DNA of 64,000 nt from Macellibacteroides fermentans (GTDB lineage Bacteria > Bacteroidota > Bacteroidia > Bacteroidales > Tannerellaceae). The translations under genes were made by a program, and so were the position numbers. This document shows positions 43,887 to 54,265 of the stretch, piece by piece. How positions within the stretch are numbered: the first letter of the stretch is position 1; every line of letters begins with the position of its first letter. The stretch spans positions 310,001-374,000 of the forward strand of contig NZ_JACCCY010000003.1 of assembly GCF_013409575.1 (NCBI RefSeq), given 5' to 3'. The notes under the pieces were generated by a model. The model made no database searches and was not told the origin of the DNA. It was given only the letters and a program-made list of their open reading frames with translations.

Positions 43887-44744
43887 ATGAAAATTGAGCT
43901 AATTGAAAGCGGATACTTCCTGGCAGACGGAGGAGCTATGTTCGGAGCCATCCCCAAAGCGGCCTGGAAAAGACGTTATCCATGCAACGACGAAAATCAA
44001 TGTCGTCTCACCATGCGGTGCGTATTGGTAAGAACCGGATGCGGCAGGGTGATATTGGTCGACACAGGCGCCGGCAACAAACAACTAAAGGCTTTGTCTT
44101 ATTATAAATTCTCGGAGTTGATTGATCTGGAAGAGGCTCTTTTAAAGAAAGGAGTGACGGCAGACATGGTGACGGACGTGGTACTTTCGCATCTGCATTT
44201 CGACCATTGCGGATATGCGACGGTAAAAGATCCATCCTCCCACTCGGCACGACCGGCCTTCCCCAATGCCACCTATTGGGTTGGCGAGACTCAATGGAAC
44301 AACTTTATCCACCCCACCCCTTTGGAAGCAGATGCCTACTTTCCTGAAAACCTGCTGCCTGTTGAGGAATCGGGGAAGCTTTCCCTTGTATCTGAAGACA
44401 CCTATCTGTGCCAGGAGGTATCGTTGCGTCTGTACAACGGCCATACACCCGGTCAGCTTGCCGTATACATGAATCATCCTTCGGGTACCGTAGTATTTGC
44501 AGGAGATGTGATCCCGCTGGCCGCTTCGGTATCCGCAGAGTGGATTTCGGCTTACGACACCTATCCTGTAATATCCTATCACGAAAAAGTACGTATGCTG
44601 GAAGAGGCTGTGCTGCAAAACCAGATTTTGATCTATTGCCACGATGCCTATACGGCCTGTAGCACCATAAAAAAGATAAATAACTTTTACAGGGTGGATA
44701 AAAAAATAGCATTGCAGGATGGTGAGCTCCCGCAATGCCAGTAA
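43887..44744 (+). CDS. metallo-beta-lactamase fold hydrolase, lactonase-like
   Basis: 285 residues. Zinc ligands are visible as SHLHFDHCG (HxHxDH, near residue 107), the His of NGHTPGQ, the Asp of FAGDVIP and the His of YCHDAY. The N-terminal layout (FGAIPKAAWKRRYP, then RCVLVRTGCGRVILVDTGAG) is that of the AHL-lactonase/YtnP-like branch, though the substrate cannot be read. No signal peptide, so cytoplasmic. Confidence 0.82.
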   Translation: MKIELIESGYFLADGGAMFGAIPKAAWKRRYPCNDENQCRLTMRCVLVRTGCGRVILVDTGAGNKQLKALSYYKFSELIDLEEALLKKGVTADMVTDVVLSHLHFDHCGYATVKDPSSHSARPAFPNATYWVGETQWNNFIHPTPLEADAYFPENLLPVEESGKLSLVSEDTYLCQEVSLRLYNGHTPGQLAVYMNHPSGTVVFAGDVIPLAASVSAEWISAYDTYPVISYHEKVRMLEEAVLQNQILIYCHDAYTACSTIKKINNFYRVDKKIALQDGELPQCQ

Positions 44745-44768
44745 TTAAATTCGTTTTACGTATCCGGA

Positions 44769-45410
44769 TTAAAAATAAAGCTCTCCGAAAAACCGCGGAC
44801 AATGGAAGTCGGGTTCCGGAAGGTCGATGGGATTCCAGCTTACAAAATGTGGATAAGCCGTATTATCGGCACATTTATAGAAGTTGGCCATGATCTTCTC
44901 AGGCAGGAAATTCGGATCCAGCCCCATCAGCGAAAATGGGATGGCAACAATCAGTTCCCACGACTGCACACCTTGAATTTCATCAAAGGCTGTGTGCTTG
45001 AGGGAGGATTGTCTTCTGATGCGCGCATACTCCTCTTCTGTGAGAGACGTTTTATCCTGACGGGAACGTCTTCGTGCCGCATCGCAGGTGCCAATACAGT
45101 TGAACTCGAAATTCATGTAAGTTGACTCACCCGGAACCTGCATAAAAAACTCAACACAGCTGTCCTGATGCACAGGTGAATTATCAGCCATATGGATAGC
45201 ACGCAGCGAATTACCCTTTACAAAGTAACGGATATACAAATCTTTATCTCCTCTTGCCACATCAAAAGCGACAATGGGCTTATAGGGATAAGCATCCCAA
45301 TTTATGACGTCAATACTTTCGCGATGGGCTTTTTCTTCCATCAGAAAACCGATGGATGTTAAATCGAGGACATCTAGTGTCTTCAAATAAGGAACCTTTA
45401 ATCGTTTCAT
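44769..45410 (-). CDS. CBM9-like carbohydrate-binding protein
   Basis: 213 residues without signal peptide. It is a family-9-like beta-sandwich: LYIRYFVKGNSLRAIHMADN, DSCVEFFMQVPG and SWELIVAIPFSLMGL are the standard strands, and the C-terminus is FHCPRFFGELYF. These proteins occur in Bacteroidota as single domains of unknown ligand. It starts 6 bases after the LysE-family gene, so the two are co-transcribed. Confidence 0.75.
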   Translation of the reverse strand: MKRLKVPYLKTLDVLDLTSIGFLMEEKAHRESIDVINWDAYPYKPIVAFDVARGDKDLYIRYFVKGNSLRAIHMADNSPVHQDSCVEFFMQVPGESTYMNFEFNCIGTCDAARRRSRQDKTSLTEEEYARIRRQSSLKHTAFDEIQGVQSWELIVAIPFSLMGLDPNFLPEKIMANFYKCADNTAYPHFVSWNPIDLPEPDFHCPRFFGELYF

Positions 45411-45416
45411 TTCACT

Positions 45417-46073
45417 TTAATAGATATGAAGCATTGGCAGATTAAGGAAAGAGGGCCATATTACAGAAACTGCTCCCAAAATAGAAAGCGCAACGATAAT
45501 AAAACCAACAATCCTGTTCATAACACCAATCCCCCGGATATTAAACCACTTTCTTAATTTCGATATTATATACGTAATAAAAAACCACCAGCTAATCGCT
45601 CCAATACCTATCCCGCCTATACCCATTGCTAAGGTCCAGAGAGAATGTTCGGGCAATACAAATCCGAACCGGGCGAAAAGACCTATATAAAGGAGTACTA
45701 TAAGCACATTGCTAAAGGTAAGGAAAAAGGCTGTAATAAAATCTTGCGTAAAGGAAAGTTTTTTCTCCTGCTGCTTGCGAAGACTTCGTACCGGATTGGT
45801 CTGGAAAATATAATATCCGAATACCCCCAGCACAATACTGCCCAGCAACTGAAGTGGCGCCTGGTTTGCTTCCACAAAGTTTACCACCACACCCATACCA
45901 AGACAGGTAAGTATCGCATAGACAATATCCGACAAAGTAGCACCCAAACCGGTTACCAACCCATGTAAACGACCTTTGTTTAAGGTCCTTTGCACGCATA
46001 GCATTCCAACAGGCCCCATGGGGGCAGAGACTAAAATTCCTATAATTATTCCTTTACTTACGATTCCAAGCAT
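45417..46073 (-). CDS. LysE-family transporter
   Basis: 218 residues with about six membrane segments. The opening GIIIGILVSAPMGPVGMLCV and the GLVTGLGATLSDIVYAIL stretch are the conserved LysE/RhtB features, and the long cytoplasmic loop (SLRKQQEKKLSFTQDFITAF) is typical. An amino-acid or small-molecule exporter; the substrate is not determined. Confidence 0.82.
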   Translation of the reverse strand: MLGIVSKGIIIGILVSAPMGPVGMLCVQRTLNKGRLHGLVTGLGATLSDIVYAILTCLGMGVVVNFVEANQAPLQLLGSIVLGVFGYYIFQTNPVRSLRKQQEKKLSFTQDFITAFFLTFSNVLIVLLYIGLFARFGFVLPEHSLWTLAMGIGGIGIGAISWWFFITYIISKLRKWFNIRGIGVMNRIVGFIIVALSILGAVSVIWPSFLNLPMLHIY

Positions 46074-46180
46074 GTTAAAAATGAGTACCTCCGATTGTTT
46101 TCTGAGTGCAAATATAGTTCCTTATCTCGGTTTAAAACACAAAATATGGCACATTAGCAGTTATTAAGAAAGCTTTTCAC

Positions 46181-46209
46181 TATCTTTGCACCTTGTTCAA
46201 GGGCCCTTG
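46181..46209 (+). promoter_or_regulatory. purL promoter and adjacent palindrome
   Basis: TATCTTTG (46181-46188) is a good -7 box 55 bases before the purL ATG. The upstream -33 box is unclear. At the expected transcript start lies a perfect 12-bp palindrome, CAAGGGCCCTTG (46198-46209), that could be an operator or the base of a leader hairpin. Confidence 0.5.
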
Positions 46210-46243
46210 GGCCGTCAATTGATTATCCTAATAAATCGACGAT

Positions 46244-49200
46244 ATGATTCTATTTTTCAAGTCTTCAACACAAACGGTATTGGCTGTAGAAACAGCTGCT
46301 CCTTTCTCAAACGAAGATGTCCAGAAACTTATCTGGTTATTCAGCCAGGCTACTCCTCTTCAGTCCGAAACCCTGGAAGGCTGGTATGTAGGTCCCCGAC
46401 GCGAAATGATTACTCCCTGGAGTACCAACGCGGTGGAAATCACTCAGAATATGGGAATTTCAGGAATCCTCCGTATTGAAGAATATTTCCCGGTTGCTTC
46501 GGGAAATGCAGAACACGATCCGATGTTGCAACGTATTTACAACGGACTGACACAAGATATCTTTAAGATTAGCAAGCAGCCCGATCCGATTGTGTATATC
46601 GAAGATATTGAAACATACAATAAACAAGAGGGATTGGCTCTTAGCGAGGATGAGGTGGTTTACCTTAACGAAGTTAGTCAGAAATTAAACCGTAAGCTTA
46701 CCGACAGCGAAGTATATGGCTTTGCGCAGGTAAACTCCGAACACTGCCGTCATAAAATATTCGGTGGTGTTTTTGTTATTGACGGAGAAGAAAAAGAAAG
46801 CTCTCTATTCAACCTCATTAAGAAGACATCTGCCGAAAACCCCAACAGGCTGGTTTCTGCATATAAAGATAACGTAGCATTTAATGAAGGTCCGGTTGTT
46901 GAGCAATTTGCTCCGGCAAGTGGCGACAAGCCCGATTATTTTACAATCAAAGATATTAAAACCGTAATCTCCCTGAAAGCGGAAACACACAACTTCCCTA
47001 CCACCGTAGAGCCTTTTAACGGTGCGGCGACTGGCACAGGAGGTGAAATCCGCGACCGTCTGGGTGGTGGTAAAGCAAGTTTGCCTATTGCCGGAACTGC
47101 GGTTTATATGACTTCGTATCCTCGTACCGAGGGTGCCCGCTCATGGGAAAACATTCTGAATCCGCGCGCCTGGTTATATCAGACTCCGGAGCAGATATTG
47201 ATTAAGGCTTCCAACGGAGCTTCCGATTTTGGAAATAAATTCGGACAACCGCTTATTTGCGGCTCGGTGCTTACGTTCGAACATGTCGAAAACAATAAAG
47301 AATATGGTTACGACAAGGTAATCATGCTTGCAGGGGGTGTTGGTTACGCAAATATGCGTGATGCCCTGAAAGGAAATCCCGCTCCGGGCGAGAAGGTGGT
47401 TCTGCTGGGTGGCGACAACTATCGTATCGGTATGGGTGGTGGTGCCGTATCGTCGGTTAATACCGGTCAGTTTACAAGCGGAATTGAGCTTAATGCAGTT
47501 CAACGTGCAAATCCCGAGATGCAGAAACGTGCAGCAAACGTAATCCGCACCATCTCAGAATCGGATAACAACCCCATCGTATCTATTCACGACCACGGTG
47601 CCGGCGGTCACTTGAATTGCTTGTCGGAATTGGTTGAAGCTACCGGAGGACATATCGATATGAGCAAATTGCCAATCGGTGATCCGACTCTTTCTGCTAA
47701 GGAAATTGTAGGAAACGAGAGTCAGGAGCGAATGGGAATTCTTGTTCCTGAAAAAGATATTGAAATGATGAAGCGTATCGCCGATCGTGAACGTGCCCCA
47801 ATGTACGTGGTTGGTGAAACGACTAATGATATGGAATTTGTATTCGAACAGGCCGATGGTGTTAAACCCATCGACATCAAGCTCGAATATATGTTTGGTA
47901 AAGCACCCAAAACGGTGATGACCGATAGTACGGTTGTAGAATCGTTCGAACCGGTGGTTTATAAAGAATCGGAGCTGCATCAATCGCTTGAAAACGTGTT
48001 GCAGCTTGAAGCTGTGGCATGTAAAGATTGGTTGACAAACAAGGTGGACCGTTCTGTAACAGGCAAGGTTGCCCGTCAGCAATGTCAGGGAGAGATTCAG
48101 TTGCCGTTGAGCGACCTGGGAGCTGTAGCATTGGACTATCGCGGCAAAGCAGGTATAGCTACATCAATCGGCCATGCACCGCAGGTTGCATTGGTTGACC
48201 CGGCTGCCGGATCTGTTATGGCTATTGCCGAATCGCTGACCAACATCGTGTTCGCTCCTCTTACCGACAAGCTTGAGGGTGTATCCCTAAGTGCCAACTG
48301 GATGTGGCCGTGCCGCAACGAAGGCGAAGATGCCCGTTTGTATGCTGCGGTTGAAGCGGCTTCGGATTTCGCCTGCAGTCTGGGAATCAATATTCCTACA
48401 GGTAAGGACTCATTGTCGATGACACAAAAATATGGTGATGAAAAGGTTTTATCACCCGGAACTGTAATCATCTCTGCCGGAGCTGAAGTAAGTGATGTTA
48501 AGAAGATCGTATCACCGGTGCTGGTACACGATAAAAATACATACATATATTATATAGACTTCTCCTTCGATTCTCTCAAACTTGGAGGCTCTGCTTTCGC
48601 TCAGACATTGAATAAACTGGGTAACGAGGTTCCAACAGTTAAGGATGCCGAATATTTCCGCGATGCATTCAACTCGGTTCAGGAGTTGATCGAAAAGGGA
48701 CTTGTACTTGCGGGTCACGATATTTCGGCCGGTGGTATGATTACCACATTGCTGGAAATGTGCTTTGCCAATGTTGAAGGCGGACTTGAAGTTAACCTGG
48801 ATACAATTGCCGAAGAAGATATTGTTAAGATTCTGTTTGCCGAAAATCCGGGTATCCTGATTCAGGTAAGAAATAAGAAAGAGGTAGAAAAGCTGTTGGA
48901 AGAAAACGGCGTAGGCTTTGCCCGTATTGCTAAACCAACAGACGAACGTCATATCCTGGTTTCGAAAGAGGGTGTTCAATATCATTTCGGAATCGACTAT
49001 ATGCGTGACGTATGGTATGAATCTTCTTACAAATTAGATGTTAAGCAGAGCGGATCGACCTGTGCAGGCAATCGTTTTGAAAACTATAAGATGCAGCCGA
49101 TCCAGTATAAGTTCCACAAGAACTTTACAGGCAAGCTTACTTCGTATGGTATTTCGGCCGATCGTCGGACACCATCGGGTGTTAAAGCGGCTATTATCCG

Positions 49201-49933
49201 TGAAAAGGGAACCAACGGCGAACGAGAGATGGCTTACGCCCTTTATCTCGCTGGCTTTGATGTGAAAGATGTTCATATGACCGACCTGGCTTCCGGCAGG
49301 GAAACACTGGAAGATTGCAACTTCATCGTTTTCTGCGGCGGATTCTCTAATTCGGACGTATTGGGCTCTGCCAAAGGATGGGCCGGAGGTTTCTTGTACA
49401 ACGAGAAAGCAAAAAAGGCACTGGATAATTTCTATGCACGTAAAGATACAATGAGTCTTGGTATTTGTAACGGATGTCAGTTGATGGCGGAACTTGAATT
49501 GCTCTATCCCGAACACGAAGTGAAACACAAGATGGTTCATAATGATTCTCACAAATTTGAATCGGGCTTTGTAGGATTGGAAATTCCTAAAAACAATTCG
49601 ATCATGCTGGGATCTTTATCCGGAACCAAGCTAGGTGTCTGGATTGCACACGGAGAAGGAAAGTTCTCGTTCCCATACGAAGAAAAGGAATACAACGTGA
49701 TTGCCAAATACAATTACGATGGCTATCCTGCCAACCCGAACGGATCACCTTATTCCGTTGCCGGTGTTTGCAGCAAAGATGGAAGACATCTTGCTATGAT
49801 GCCTCATCCGGAAAGGGCCATTTTCCCTTGGCAGTGCGGTTACTACCCGAACGATCGCAAGGAAAACGATCAGGTTACCCCATGGATCGAAGCATTTGTA
49901 AATGCACGTAAATGGATTGAAACTCACGCATAA
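46244..49933 (+). CDS. purL: phosphoribosylformylglycinamidine synthase (FGAM synthase)
   Basis: 1229 residues, the long single-chain form. Its domains are: N-terminal PurS-like; two AIR-synthase-like units (first with [13 protein letters not shown] and [20 protein letters not shown]); and a C-terminal class I glutamine amidotransferase with nucleophile Cys in [10 protein letters not shown] and the downstream [11 protein letters not shown] histidine and glutamate. It makes FGAM from FGAR and glutamine in purine synthesis. A strong terminator follows 18 bases after the stop. Confidence 0.96.
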   Translation: MILFFKSSTQTVLAVETAAPFSNEDVQKLIWLFSQATPLQSETLEGWYVGPRREMITPWSTNAVEITQNMGISGILRIEEYFPVASGNAEHDPMLQRIYNGLTQDIFKISKQPDPIVYIEDIETYNKQEGLALSEDEVVYLNEVSQKLNRKLTDSEVYGFAQVNSEHCRHKIFGGVFVIDGEEKESSLFNLIKKTSAENPNRLVSAYKDNVAFNEGPVVEQFAPASGDKPDYFTIKDIKTVISLKAETHNFPTTVEPFNGAATGTGGEIRDRLGGGKASLPIAGTAVYMTSYPRTEGARSWENILNPRAWLYQTPEQILIKASNGASDFGNKFGQPLICGSVLTFEHVENNKEYGYDKVIMLAGGVGYANMRDALKGNPAPGEKVVLLGGDNYRIGMGGGAVSSVNTGQFTSGIELNAVQRANPEMQKRAANVIRTISESDNNPIVSIHDHGAGGHLNCLSELVEATGGHIDMSKLPIGDPTLSAKEIVGNESQERMGILVPEKDIEMMKRIADRERAPMYVVGETTNDMEFVFEQADGVKPIDIKLEYMFGKAPKTVMTDSTVVESFEPVVYKESELHQSLENVLQLEAVACKDWLTNKVDRSVTGKVARQQCQGEIQLPLSDLGAVALDYRGKAGIATSIGHAPQVALVDPAAGSVMAIAESLTNIVFAPLTDKLEGVSLSANWMWPCRNEGEDARLYAAVEAASDFACSLGINIPTGKDSLSMTQKYGDEKVLSPGTVIISAGAEVSDVKKIVSPVLVHDKNTYIYYIDFSFDSLKLGGSAFAQTLNKLGNEVPTVKDAEYFRDAFNSVQELIEKGLVLAGHDISAGGMITTLLEMCFANVEGGLEVNLDTIAEEDIVKILFAENPGILIQVRNKKEVEKLLEENGVGFARIAKPTDERHILVSKEGVQYHFGIDYMRDVWYESSYKLDVKQSGSTCAGNRFENYKMQPIQYKFHKNFTGKLTSYGISADRRTPSGVKAAIIREKGTNGEREMAYALYLAGFDVKDVHMTDLASGRETLEDCNFIVFCGGFSNSDVLGSAKGWAGGFLYNEKAKKALDNFYARKDTMSLGICNGCQLMAELELLYPEHEVKHKMVHNDSHKFESGFVGLEIPKNNSIMLGSLSGTKLGVWIAHGEGKFSFPYEEKEYNVIAKYNYDGYPANPNGSPYSVAGVCSKDGRHLAMMPHPERAIFPWQCGYYPNDRKENDQVTPWIEAFVNARKWIETHA

Positions 49934-49950
49934 AATAAAGCAATCTATAG

Positions 49951-49987
49951 AAGAGCGGCTCCCCTTAAAAGGCAGTCGCTCTTTTTT
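49951..49987 (+). terminator. purL intrinsic terminator
   Basis: AAGAGCGGCT (49951-49960) with AGTCGCTCTT (49974-49983), one mismatch, followed by T6. Confidence 0.85.
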
Positions 49988-50098
49988 CATAATTCGACCG
50001 AAAAGAGCTCTGGAATGCTTAATCAATCGGAACAATCGTATTTTATTACTTGTTTTACAATTATATGAATTAGATTTGCGCATTGGTGTGTAATATTT

Positions 50099-50167
50099 TT
50101 GTAACACATATTATTTACTCTTGTAACACCATCGCAATAAGTGTGAAACGAATATGCTGTTACTTTG
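50099..50167 (+). promoter_or_regulatory. phased direct repeats and -7-like box upstream of the phosphate porin
   Basis: TTGTAACAC occurs at 50099-50107 and 50121-50129, and a 5/9 degenerate copy at 50143-50151. The spacing is exactly 22 bases each time, two helical turns. A -7-like TTACTTTG follows at 50160-50167 without an obvious -33 box, as expected for an activated promoter. The genes downstream are a phosphate-type porin and a PstS-like protein, so a PhoB-type activator is the natural candidate. This is inference. Confidence 0.5.
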
Positions 50168-50219
50168 CTCTCGGAAAAGTGATTAGAATTATTTATTCAC
50201 AGTAACCAACAAAGTTAGG

Positions 50220-51509
50220 ATGAAATCAGGAAAAATTTTTGTATCAATGCTATTGGCGTTGTGTCCTCTGTTGGGTTTTGCCCAAGAACCGGAAAACGAC
50301 CAGGAACAAAGAATTACGGCTCTGGAAGAACAGAGCGAAACATTGGATAAGCTCGTTAAGGGATTAAGTAAATTCAAAGCTTCGGCTTACATACAGGGAC
50401 AGTATCAATATGGTGAAGAAGATGCTTCTCTTAAAGTTGGCGACAAGAATGAAAATGCTGATGCAGGCTTTAACCGCATAGGAATAAGACGTGGTCGTAT
50501 CAAGTTCGAATACAACGATGGGATAGGTACCGGGGCTGTTCAGATTGAGGTGAACGACAAAGGAGTAAGTTACCGGGATTTATATATCGGAGTGAAAGAT
50601 CCCTGGACCAAAAGGAGCAGCCTGACTGTCGGAGTTTTTAACCGTCCGTTTGGATACGAAATTCCTTATTCAACGAGTAACCTTGAAAGTCCTGAACGTG
50701 CAACAATCATACAGGATTTCTTTCCCGACGAGAGAGACTTGGGAGCGATGCTTACTTTGCAACCGGTTAAAGAAAGCAAGTTTTATTTTCTAAAGCTGGA
50801 GGCCGGTCTTTTTGCAGGAAATAGCATCAATAAAGAAACCGATAGCCGCAAAGACTTTATCGGACGTCTGGGTGCCGAAAAAACAATTGGAGATTATGCC
50901 CAATGGGGTCTTGGAGTTTCTTACTACAACGGAAGTGTTTACAATCCGACAACTACAGCCTATGAAATGGTTGGAAAAGAGTTTAGGGTAGTAGATAAAG
51001 GAACAACAGGCACTTATATGAAACGTGAATATGTAGGCATGGATGGCCAGTTCAGCATCCTGACGGCCATGGGTAAAACAACCTTGCGTGCAGAAGGATT
51101 ACTTGGGATACAACCAGGAATTGCAGGAAGCAGTAAGAGTCCGAATTACAGTGCGCGTCCCACAAATTCGCCGGAAAATGCATTATACAAACGTCCGTTT
51201 ATCGGTTACTTCTTCTACCTGATACAAGATATCGGATCGTCGCCATTCTCGGCTGTGCTGAAATACGACACCTACGATCCAAATACCGATTTACAAAAGG
51301 ACGAAGTCGGACTTGCAGGATCAAATACAAGTAAAACCGATCTGGCGCAAAGCACCATTGGAATAGGAGCCTTATACCGTTTCAGCAAGAATGTGAGACT
51401 GCAGGCATATTATGAAATCAATTCAAATGAGAAAAGTGCCAACGTAAGCGGATACGAAAGTGACAGAAAAGACAACGTGCTTACAGTACGTTTACAATAT
51501 AAATTTTAA
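50220..51509 (+). CDS. OprO/OprP-type phosphate-selective porin
   Basis: 429 residues with a signal peptide ending LGFAQ. A short coiled coil (ITALEEQSETLDKLVKGLSK) for trimerisation follows, then a 16-strand-type barrel starting FKASAYIQGQYQYG and ending in VLTVRLQYKF. The motifs GIRRGRIKFEYNDGIGTG and VGVFNRPFGYEIPYSTS are those of porin_O_P. It lies 32 bases upstream of the PstS-like gene, supporting phosphate as substrate. Confidence 0.87.
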   Translation: MKSGKIFVSMLLALCPLLGFAQEPENDQEQRITALEEQSETLDKLVKGLSKFKASAYIQGQYQYGEEDASLKVGDKNENADAGFNRIGIRRGRIKFEYNDGIGTGAVQIEVNDKGVSYRDLYIGVKDPWTKRSSLTVGVFNRPFGYEIPYSTSNLESPERATIIQDFFPDERDLGAMLTLQPVKESKFYFLKLEAGLFAGNSINKETDSRKDFIGRLGAEKTIGDYAQWGLGVSYYNGSVYNPTTTAYEMVGKEFRVVDKGTTGTYMKREYVGMDGQFSILTAMGKTTLRAEGLLGIQPGIAGSSKSPNYSARPTNSPENALYKRPFIGYFFYLIQDIGSSPFSAVLKYDTYDPNTDLQKDEVGLAGSNTSKTDLAQSTIGIGALYRFSKNVRLQAYYEINSNEKSANVSGYESDRKDNVLTVRLQYKF

Positions 51510-51541
51510 TAGATTACATTCATTAACTAAGCAATTCGAAA

Positions 51542-52357
51542 ATGAAAAAGACAATTTTACTGGCAGCTATGGCCTGCCTACTTACCTCGAATGTATTTGC
51601 GCAGAAAATAAAAGGAAGTGATACTGTGCTGCCGCTTACTCAAACGGAAGCCGAAAACTACATGAATAAAAACAAAAGTGCCAGAATAACAGTAACCGGA
51701 GGTGGTTCCGGAGTAGGTATTTCTGCCCTGATGGAAGGAACAACCGACATTGCCATGTCCTCCCGTAAAATGAAATTCGACGAAAAGGTTAAATTACAAC
51801 AAGCAGGAAAAACTACGAAAGAGGTAATTATAGCCTATGATGCTTTATCAGTTGTTGTTCACCCTTCAAATAAGGTTACAAACCTGACTCGCGAACAGGT
51901 AGAAGCAATCTTTACAGGTAAGATAACCAACTGGAAGGAAGTTGGGGGAGCCGATCTTAAGATTGTAGCTTATTCACGCGAAACCTCATCAGGAACATAC
52001 GAATTCTTCAAAGAGAGTGTCCTGAAAAATAAGAACTATAAGAATGGTATCTTAAGCATGCCTGCCACCGGAGCTATTATTCAGTCCGTTGGTCAGACTA
52101 AAGGAGCCATCGGCTACGTAGGACTCGCCTACCTTAATAAGGAGGTAAAGCCAATTCACATTTCCTATGATAAAGGTAAAAAGTATATAGAACCCTCTTT
52201 TGCCAATGCAAAAAACAAATCGTATCCGGTTGTACGTCCTCTATTCTATTACTACGATGTTAAGAATGAGAAAAAAGTAAAACCGTTTATCGATCACATT
52301 CTTTCTGCTGAAGGTCAGAAAACAGTAAAAGATGTCGGATATATCCCCGTAAACTAA
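51542..52357 (+). CDS. pstS: PstS-like phosphate-binding protein
   Basis: 271 residues with signal peptide (MKKTILLAAMACLLTSNVFAQ). Binding motifs are KGSDTVLPLTQTEAENYM, VTGGGSGVGISALMEGTTDI and SRETSSGTYEFFKESVL, all typical of PstS. It binds phosphate in the periplasm. The ABC genes pstCAB are not adjacent, so it may work with a distant transporter; the porin directly upstream probably feeds it. A perfect terminator follows. Confidence 0.87.
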   Translation: MKKTILLAAMACLLTSNVFAQKIKGSDTVLPLTQTEAENYMNKNKSARITVTGGGSGVGISALMEGTTDIAMSSRKMKFDEKVKLQQAGKTTKEVIIAYDALSVVVHPSNKVTNLTREQVEAIFTGKITNWKEVGGADLKIVAYSRETSSGTYEFFKESVLKNKNYKNGILSMPATGAIIQSVGQTKGAIGYVGLAYLNKEVKPIHISYDKGKKYIEPSFANAKNKSYPVVRPLFYYYDVKNEKKVKPFIDHILSAEGQKTVKDVGYIPVN

Positions 52358-52379
52358 TTGTTTAGCAGTAAATATATTG

Positions 52380-52414
52380 AAAAGAGTTGCCCAATAACAG
52401 GCAACTCTTTTTTT
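52380..52414 (+). terminator. intrinsic terminator of the porin/pstS unit
   Basis: AAAAGAGTTGCC (52380-52391) pairs perfectly with GGCAACTCTTTT (52400-52411), followed by further T. Confidence 0.9.
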
Positions 52415-52481
52415 GTTGCACAATTTCGCACCTCCTGTGCAATATTTATTTCATTAATATACTTGAATCCATATAATGTAT

Positions 52482-52489
52482 TAACTTTG
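52482..52489 (+). promoter_or_regulatory. -7 promoter box of the nitronate monooxygenase gene
   Basis: TAACTTTG, 25 bases before the ATG. The -33 candidate (CTTG at 52462-52465) is only 16 bases away, shorter than usual. Confidence 0.45.
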
Positions 52490-52514
52490 TGGCCTGTATT
52501 TAGAAACAATTCAG

Positions 52515-53597
52515 ATGAAAACATTGACAATCGGAGACCTAAAGGTTCATGTACCCATTATCCAAGGTGGGATGGGCGTAGGTATCTCCTTATCAGGCCT
52601 TGCCTCGGCAGTCGCAAACGAAGGAGGCATCGGCGTTATCTCCAGCGCCGGATTAGGACTTTTATATAATAAACTCTCCAGCAATTTTGGTGAAGCAAGT
52701 ATTCTCGGACTTAAAGAAGAGCTGAAAAAAGCTCGTGAGAAAGCTAAAGGTATTATCGGTGTAAACGTGATGGTTGCCATGACGAATTTTGCCGATATGG
52801 TAAAGACAGCCATAGCTGAAAAGGCTGACATTATCTTCAGTGGAGCAGGTCTTCCGCTCGACTTGCCAAGCTTTCTGCAGAAAGACAGCACGACCAAGCT
52901 TGTTCCCATCGTATCTTCAGCCCGTGCCGTTCGCATTATTTGCGAAAAATGGATGAGCCAGTACAATTATCTGCCTGATGCAGTGGTTGTGGAAGGTCCA
53001 AAAGCCGGTGGTCACCTTGGTTATAAGGAAAACCAATTGGAAGATGAACATTTTTCTTTAGAAGAAATTTTACCTCAGGTAGTCCAGGAGGTTGCTCTTT
53101 TTGAAGAAAAGTACAACAAAAAAATTCCCGTGATAGCAGCAGGAGGAATCTACACAGGAGAAGATATTTATCGCATGATGGAACTTGGAGCATCAGGCGT
53201 ACAGTTAGGAACCCGTTTTGTAACCACCGAGGAGTGCGATGCATCTACTGCCTTTAAAGAGCAGTATATCAAAGCGCGACAGGAGGATATCGAAATAATA
53301 AAAAGCCCTGTGGGAATGCCCGGAAGAGCGATTGGCAGTTCGTTCATTCAACAGGTTAAAGAGGGAATCAAACAGCCCAAATCATGTCCTTTCCACTGCA
53401 TTAAAACATGTGATATATCCAAAAGTCCTTATTGCATCATGCTTGCGCTTTACAATGCATTTAAAGGAAACTTCAACAATGGATACGCATTTGCCGGCTC
53501 TAATGCCTACCGTGCAAGCCGCATAATGAGTGTGAAAGAAACTATGTCCGACCTGATGAGGGAATGGAAAGAGAAAGAATTCTTCTCTAAAAAGTAG
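52515..53597 (+). CDS. nitronate monooxygenase family flavoprotein
   Basis: 360 residues of the NMO/2-nitropropane dioxygenase TIM barrel: IIQGGMGVGISLSGLASAVA at the N-terminus, VVVEGPKAGGHLGYKE with the active-site His region, and AAGGIYTGEDIYRMMELGAS plus GVQLGTRFV for FMN binding. A C-terminal segment with four Cys (CPFHCIKTC, then PYCIML) could bind metal or an iron-sulfur cluster, as in the anaerobe branch of the family. FabK-type enoyl reductases share the fold and cannot be fully excluded. Confidence 0.82.
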   Translation: MKTLTIGDLKVHVPIIQGGMGVGISLSGLASAVANEGGIGVISSAGLGLLYNKLSSNFGEASILGLKEELKKAREKAKGIIGVNVMVAMTNFADMVKTAIAEKADIIFSGAGLPLDLPSFLQKDSTTKLVPIVSSARAVRIICEKWMSQYNYLPDAVVVEGPKAGGHLGYKENQLEDEHFSLEEILPQVVQEVALFEEKYNKKIPVIAAGGIYTGEDIYRMMELGASGVQLGTRFVTTEECDASTAFKEQYIKARQEDIEIIKSPVGMPGRAIGSSFIQQVKEGIKQPKSCPFHCIKTCDISKSPYCIMLALYNAFKGNFNNGYAFAGSNAYRASRIMSVKETMSDLMREWKEKEFFSKK

Positions 53598-53616
53598 AAA
53601 ATCTGAAAATTAAAGA

Positions 53617-53663
53617 AATAACCGGTCGAGCTTCATATTGAGAACTTGATCGGTTATTTTTTT
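53617..53663. terminator. terminator between convergent genes
   Basis: AATAACCGGTC (53617-53627) pairs with GATCGGTTATT (53648-53658) with one mismatch, followed by T7. The right arm overlaps the stop codon of the convergent response-regulator gene. Confidence 0.75.
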
Positions 53664-54262
53664 ATATCTCCCAGTTCGACCAATTTATTTACGATTGCGT
53701 AAACAGTAAGACCGCTCGCACTGTGAATCTGGAGTTTCCTTGCGATATTGCGCCTATGGGTAATTACCGTATGAGCCGACAAATAAAGCTGCTCTGCTAT
53801 TTCACGGTTGGTAAGTCCTTTCACCACACACACTACAATTTCTTTTTCACGGCTGCTCAAGGTTTGCAGCTCGTCATCATCTTCCGTTTTATCTTCTTCC
53901 TCGTGGATTGAAATTTTCTCGAGCTTGTTTTTAATATCCTCTGCAGAATCATATATAGTAATGAACTCATCGTATTGATTCAGTAACGAACGCTCTGCCA
54001 CTGCATAGAGTAATGCTACGCATTTCAGTTTGGGACAGGCACATTCTTCCCGCAACAAAGAGAGGGAAGCATACCCTAACAATGCTGGATTTATAATTAA
54101 AATATCTGGCTTACGCTTCTTTAGGAATTCATACAAAGTATCGATAGCCGAAACCTCATCTATATGAAAACGAACCCCCTGAATCCGTTTCAACGTCGCC
54201 TCAATACCGCTTCTGATAATTACGGAAGGATCGGCAACTACGATATTCAAATTAATGGTCAT
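53654..54262 (-). CDS. NarL/LuxR-family response regulator
   Basis: 202 residues. An N-terminal receiver-like domain (INLNIVVADPSVIIRSGIEA; second Asp region KPDILIINPALLG) is followed by a C-terminal LuxR HTH (LSSREKEIVVCVVKGLTNRE, then AHTVITHRRNIARKL). The usual phospho-acceptor Asp in strand 3 appears as Asn (IINPALLG), so it may be unphosphorylated or controlled differently. It begins 3 bases after the hemerythrin gene ends, so they form one unit. Confidence 0.85.
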   Translation of the reverse strand: MTINLNIVVADPSVIIRSGIEATLKRIQGVRFHIDEVSAIDTLYEFLKKRKPDILIINPALLGYASLSLLREECACPKLKCVALLYAVAERSLLNQYDEFITIYDSAEDIKNKLEKISIHEEEDKTEDDDELQTLSSREKEIVVCVVKGLTNREIAEQLYLSAHTVITHRRNIARKLQIHSASGLTVYAIVNKLVELGDIKK

Positions 54263-54265
54263 AAC

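Noticed and set aside
44142-44735. Long minus-strand frame opposite the metallo-hydrolase gene
   Set aside because: The plus-strand frame carries all zinc-ligand motifs; the opposite frame has no recognisable domain and is a shadow.
46190-46243. Purine riboswitch before purL
   Set aside because: The leader is only about 50 bases and shows just a small palindrome; there is no room for a purine or similar aptamer.
48512-49552. Long minus-strand frames opposite purL
   Set aside because: They lie entirely within a strongly conserved enzyme gene and contain no recognisable domain.
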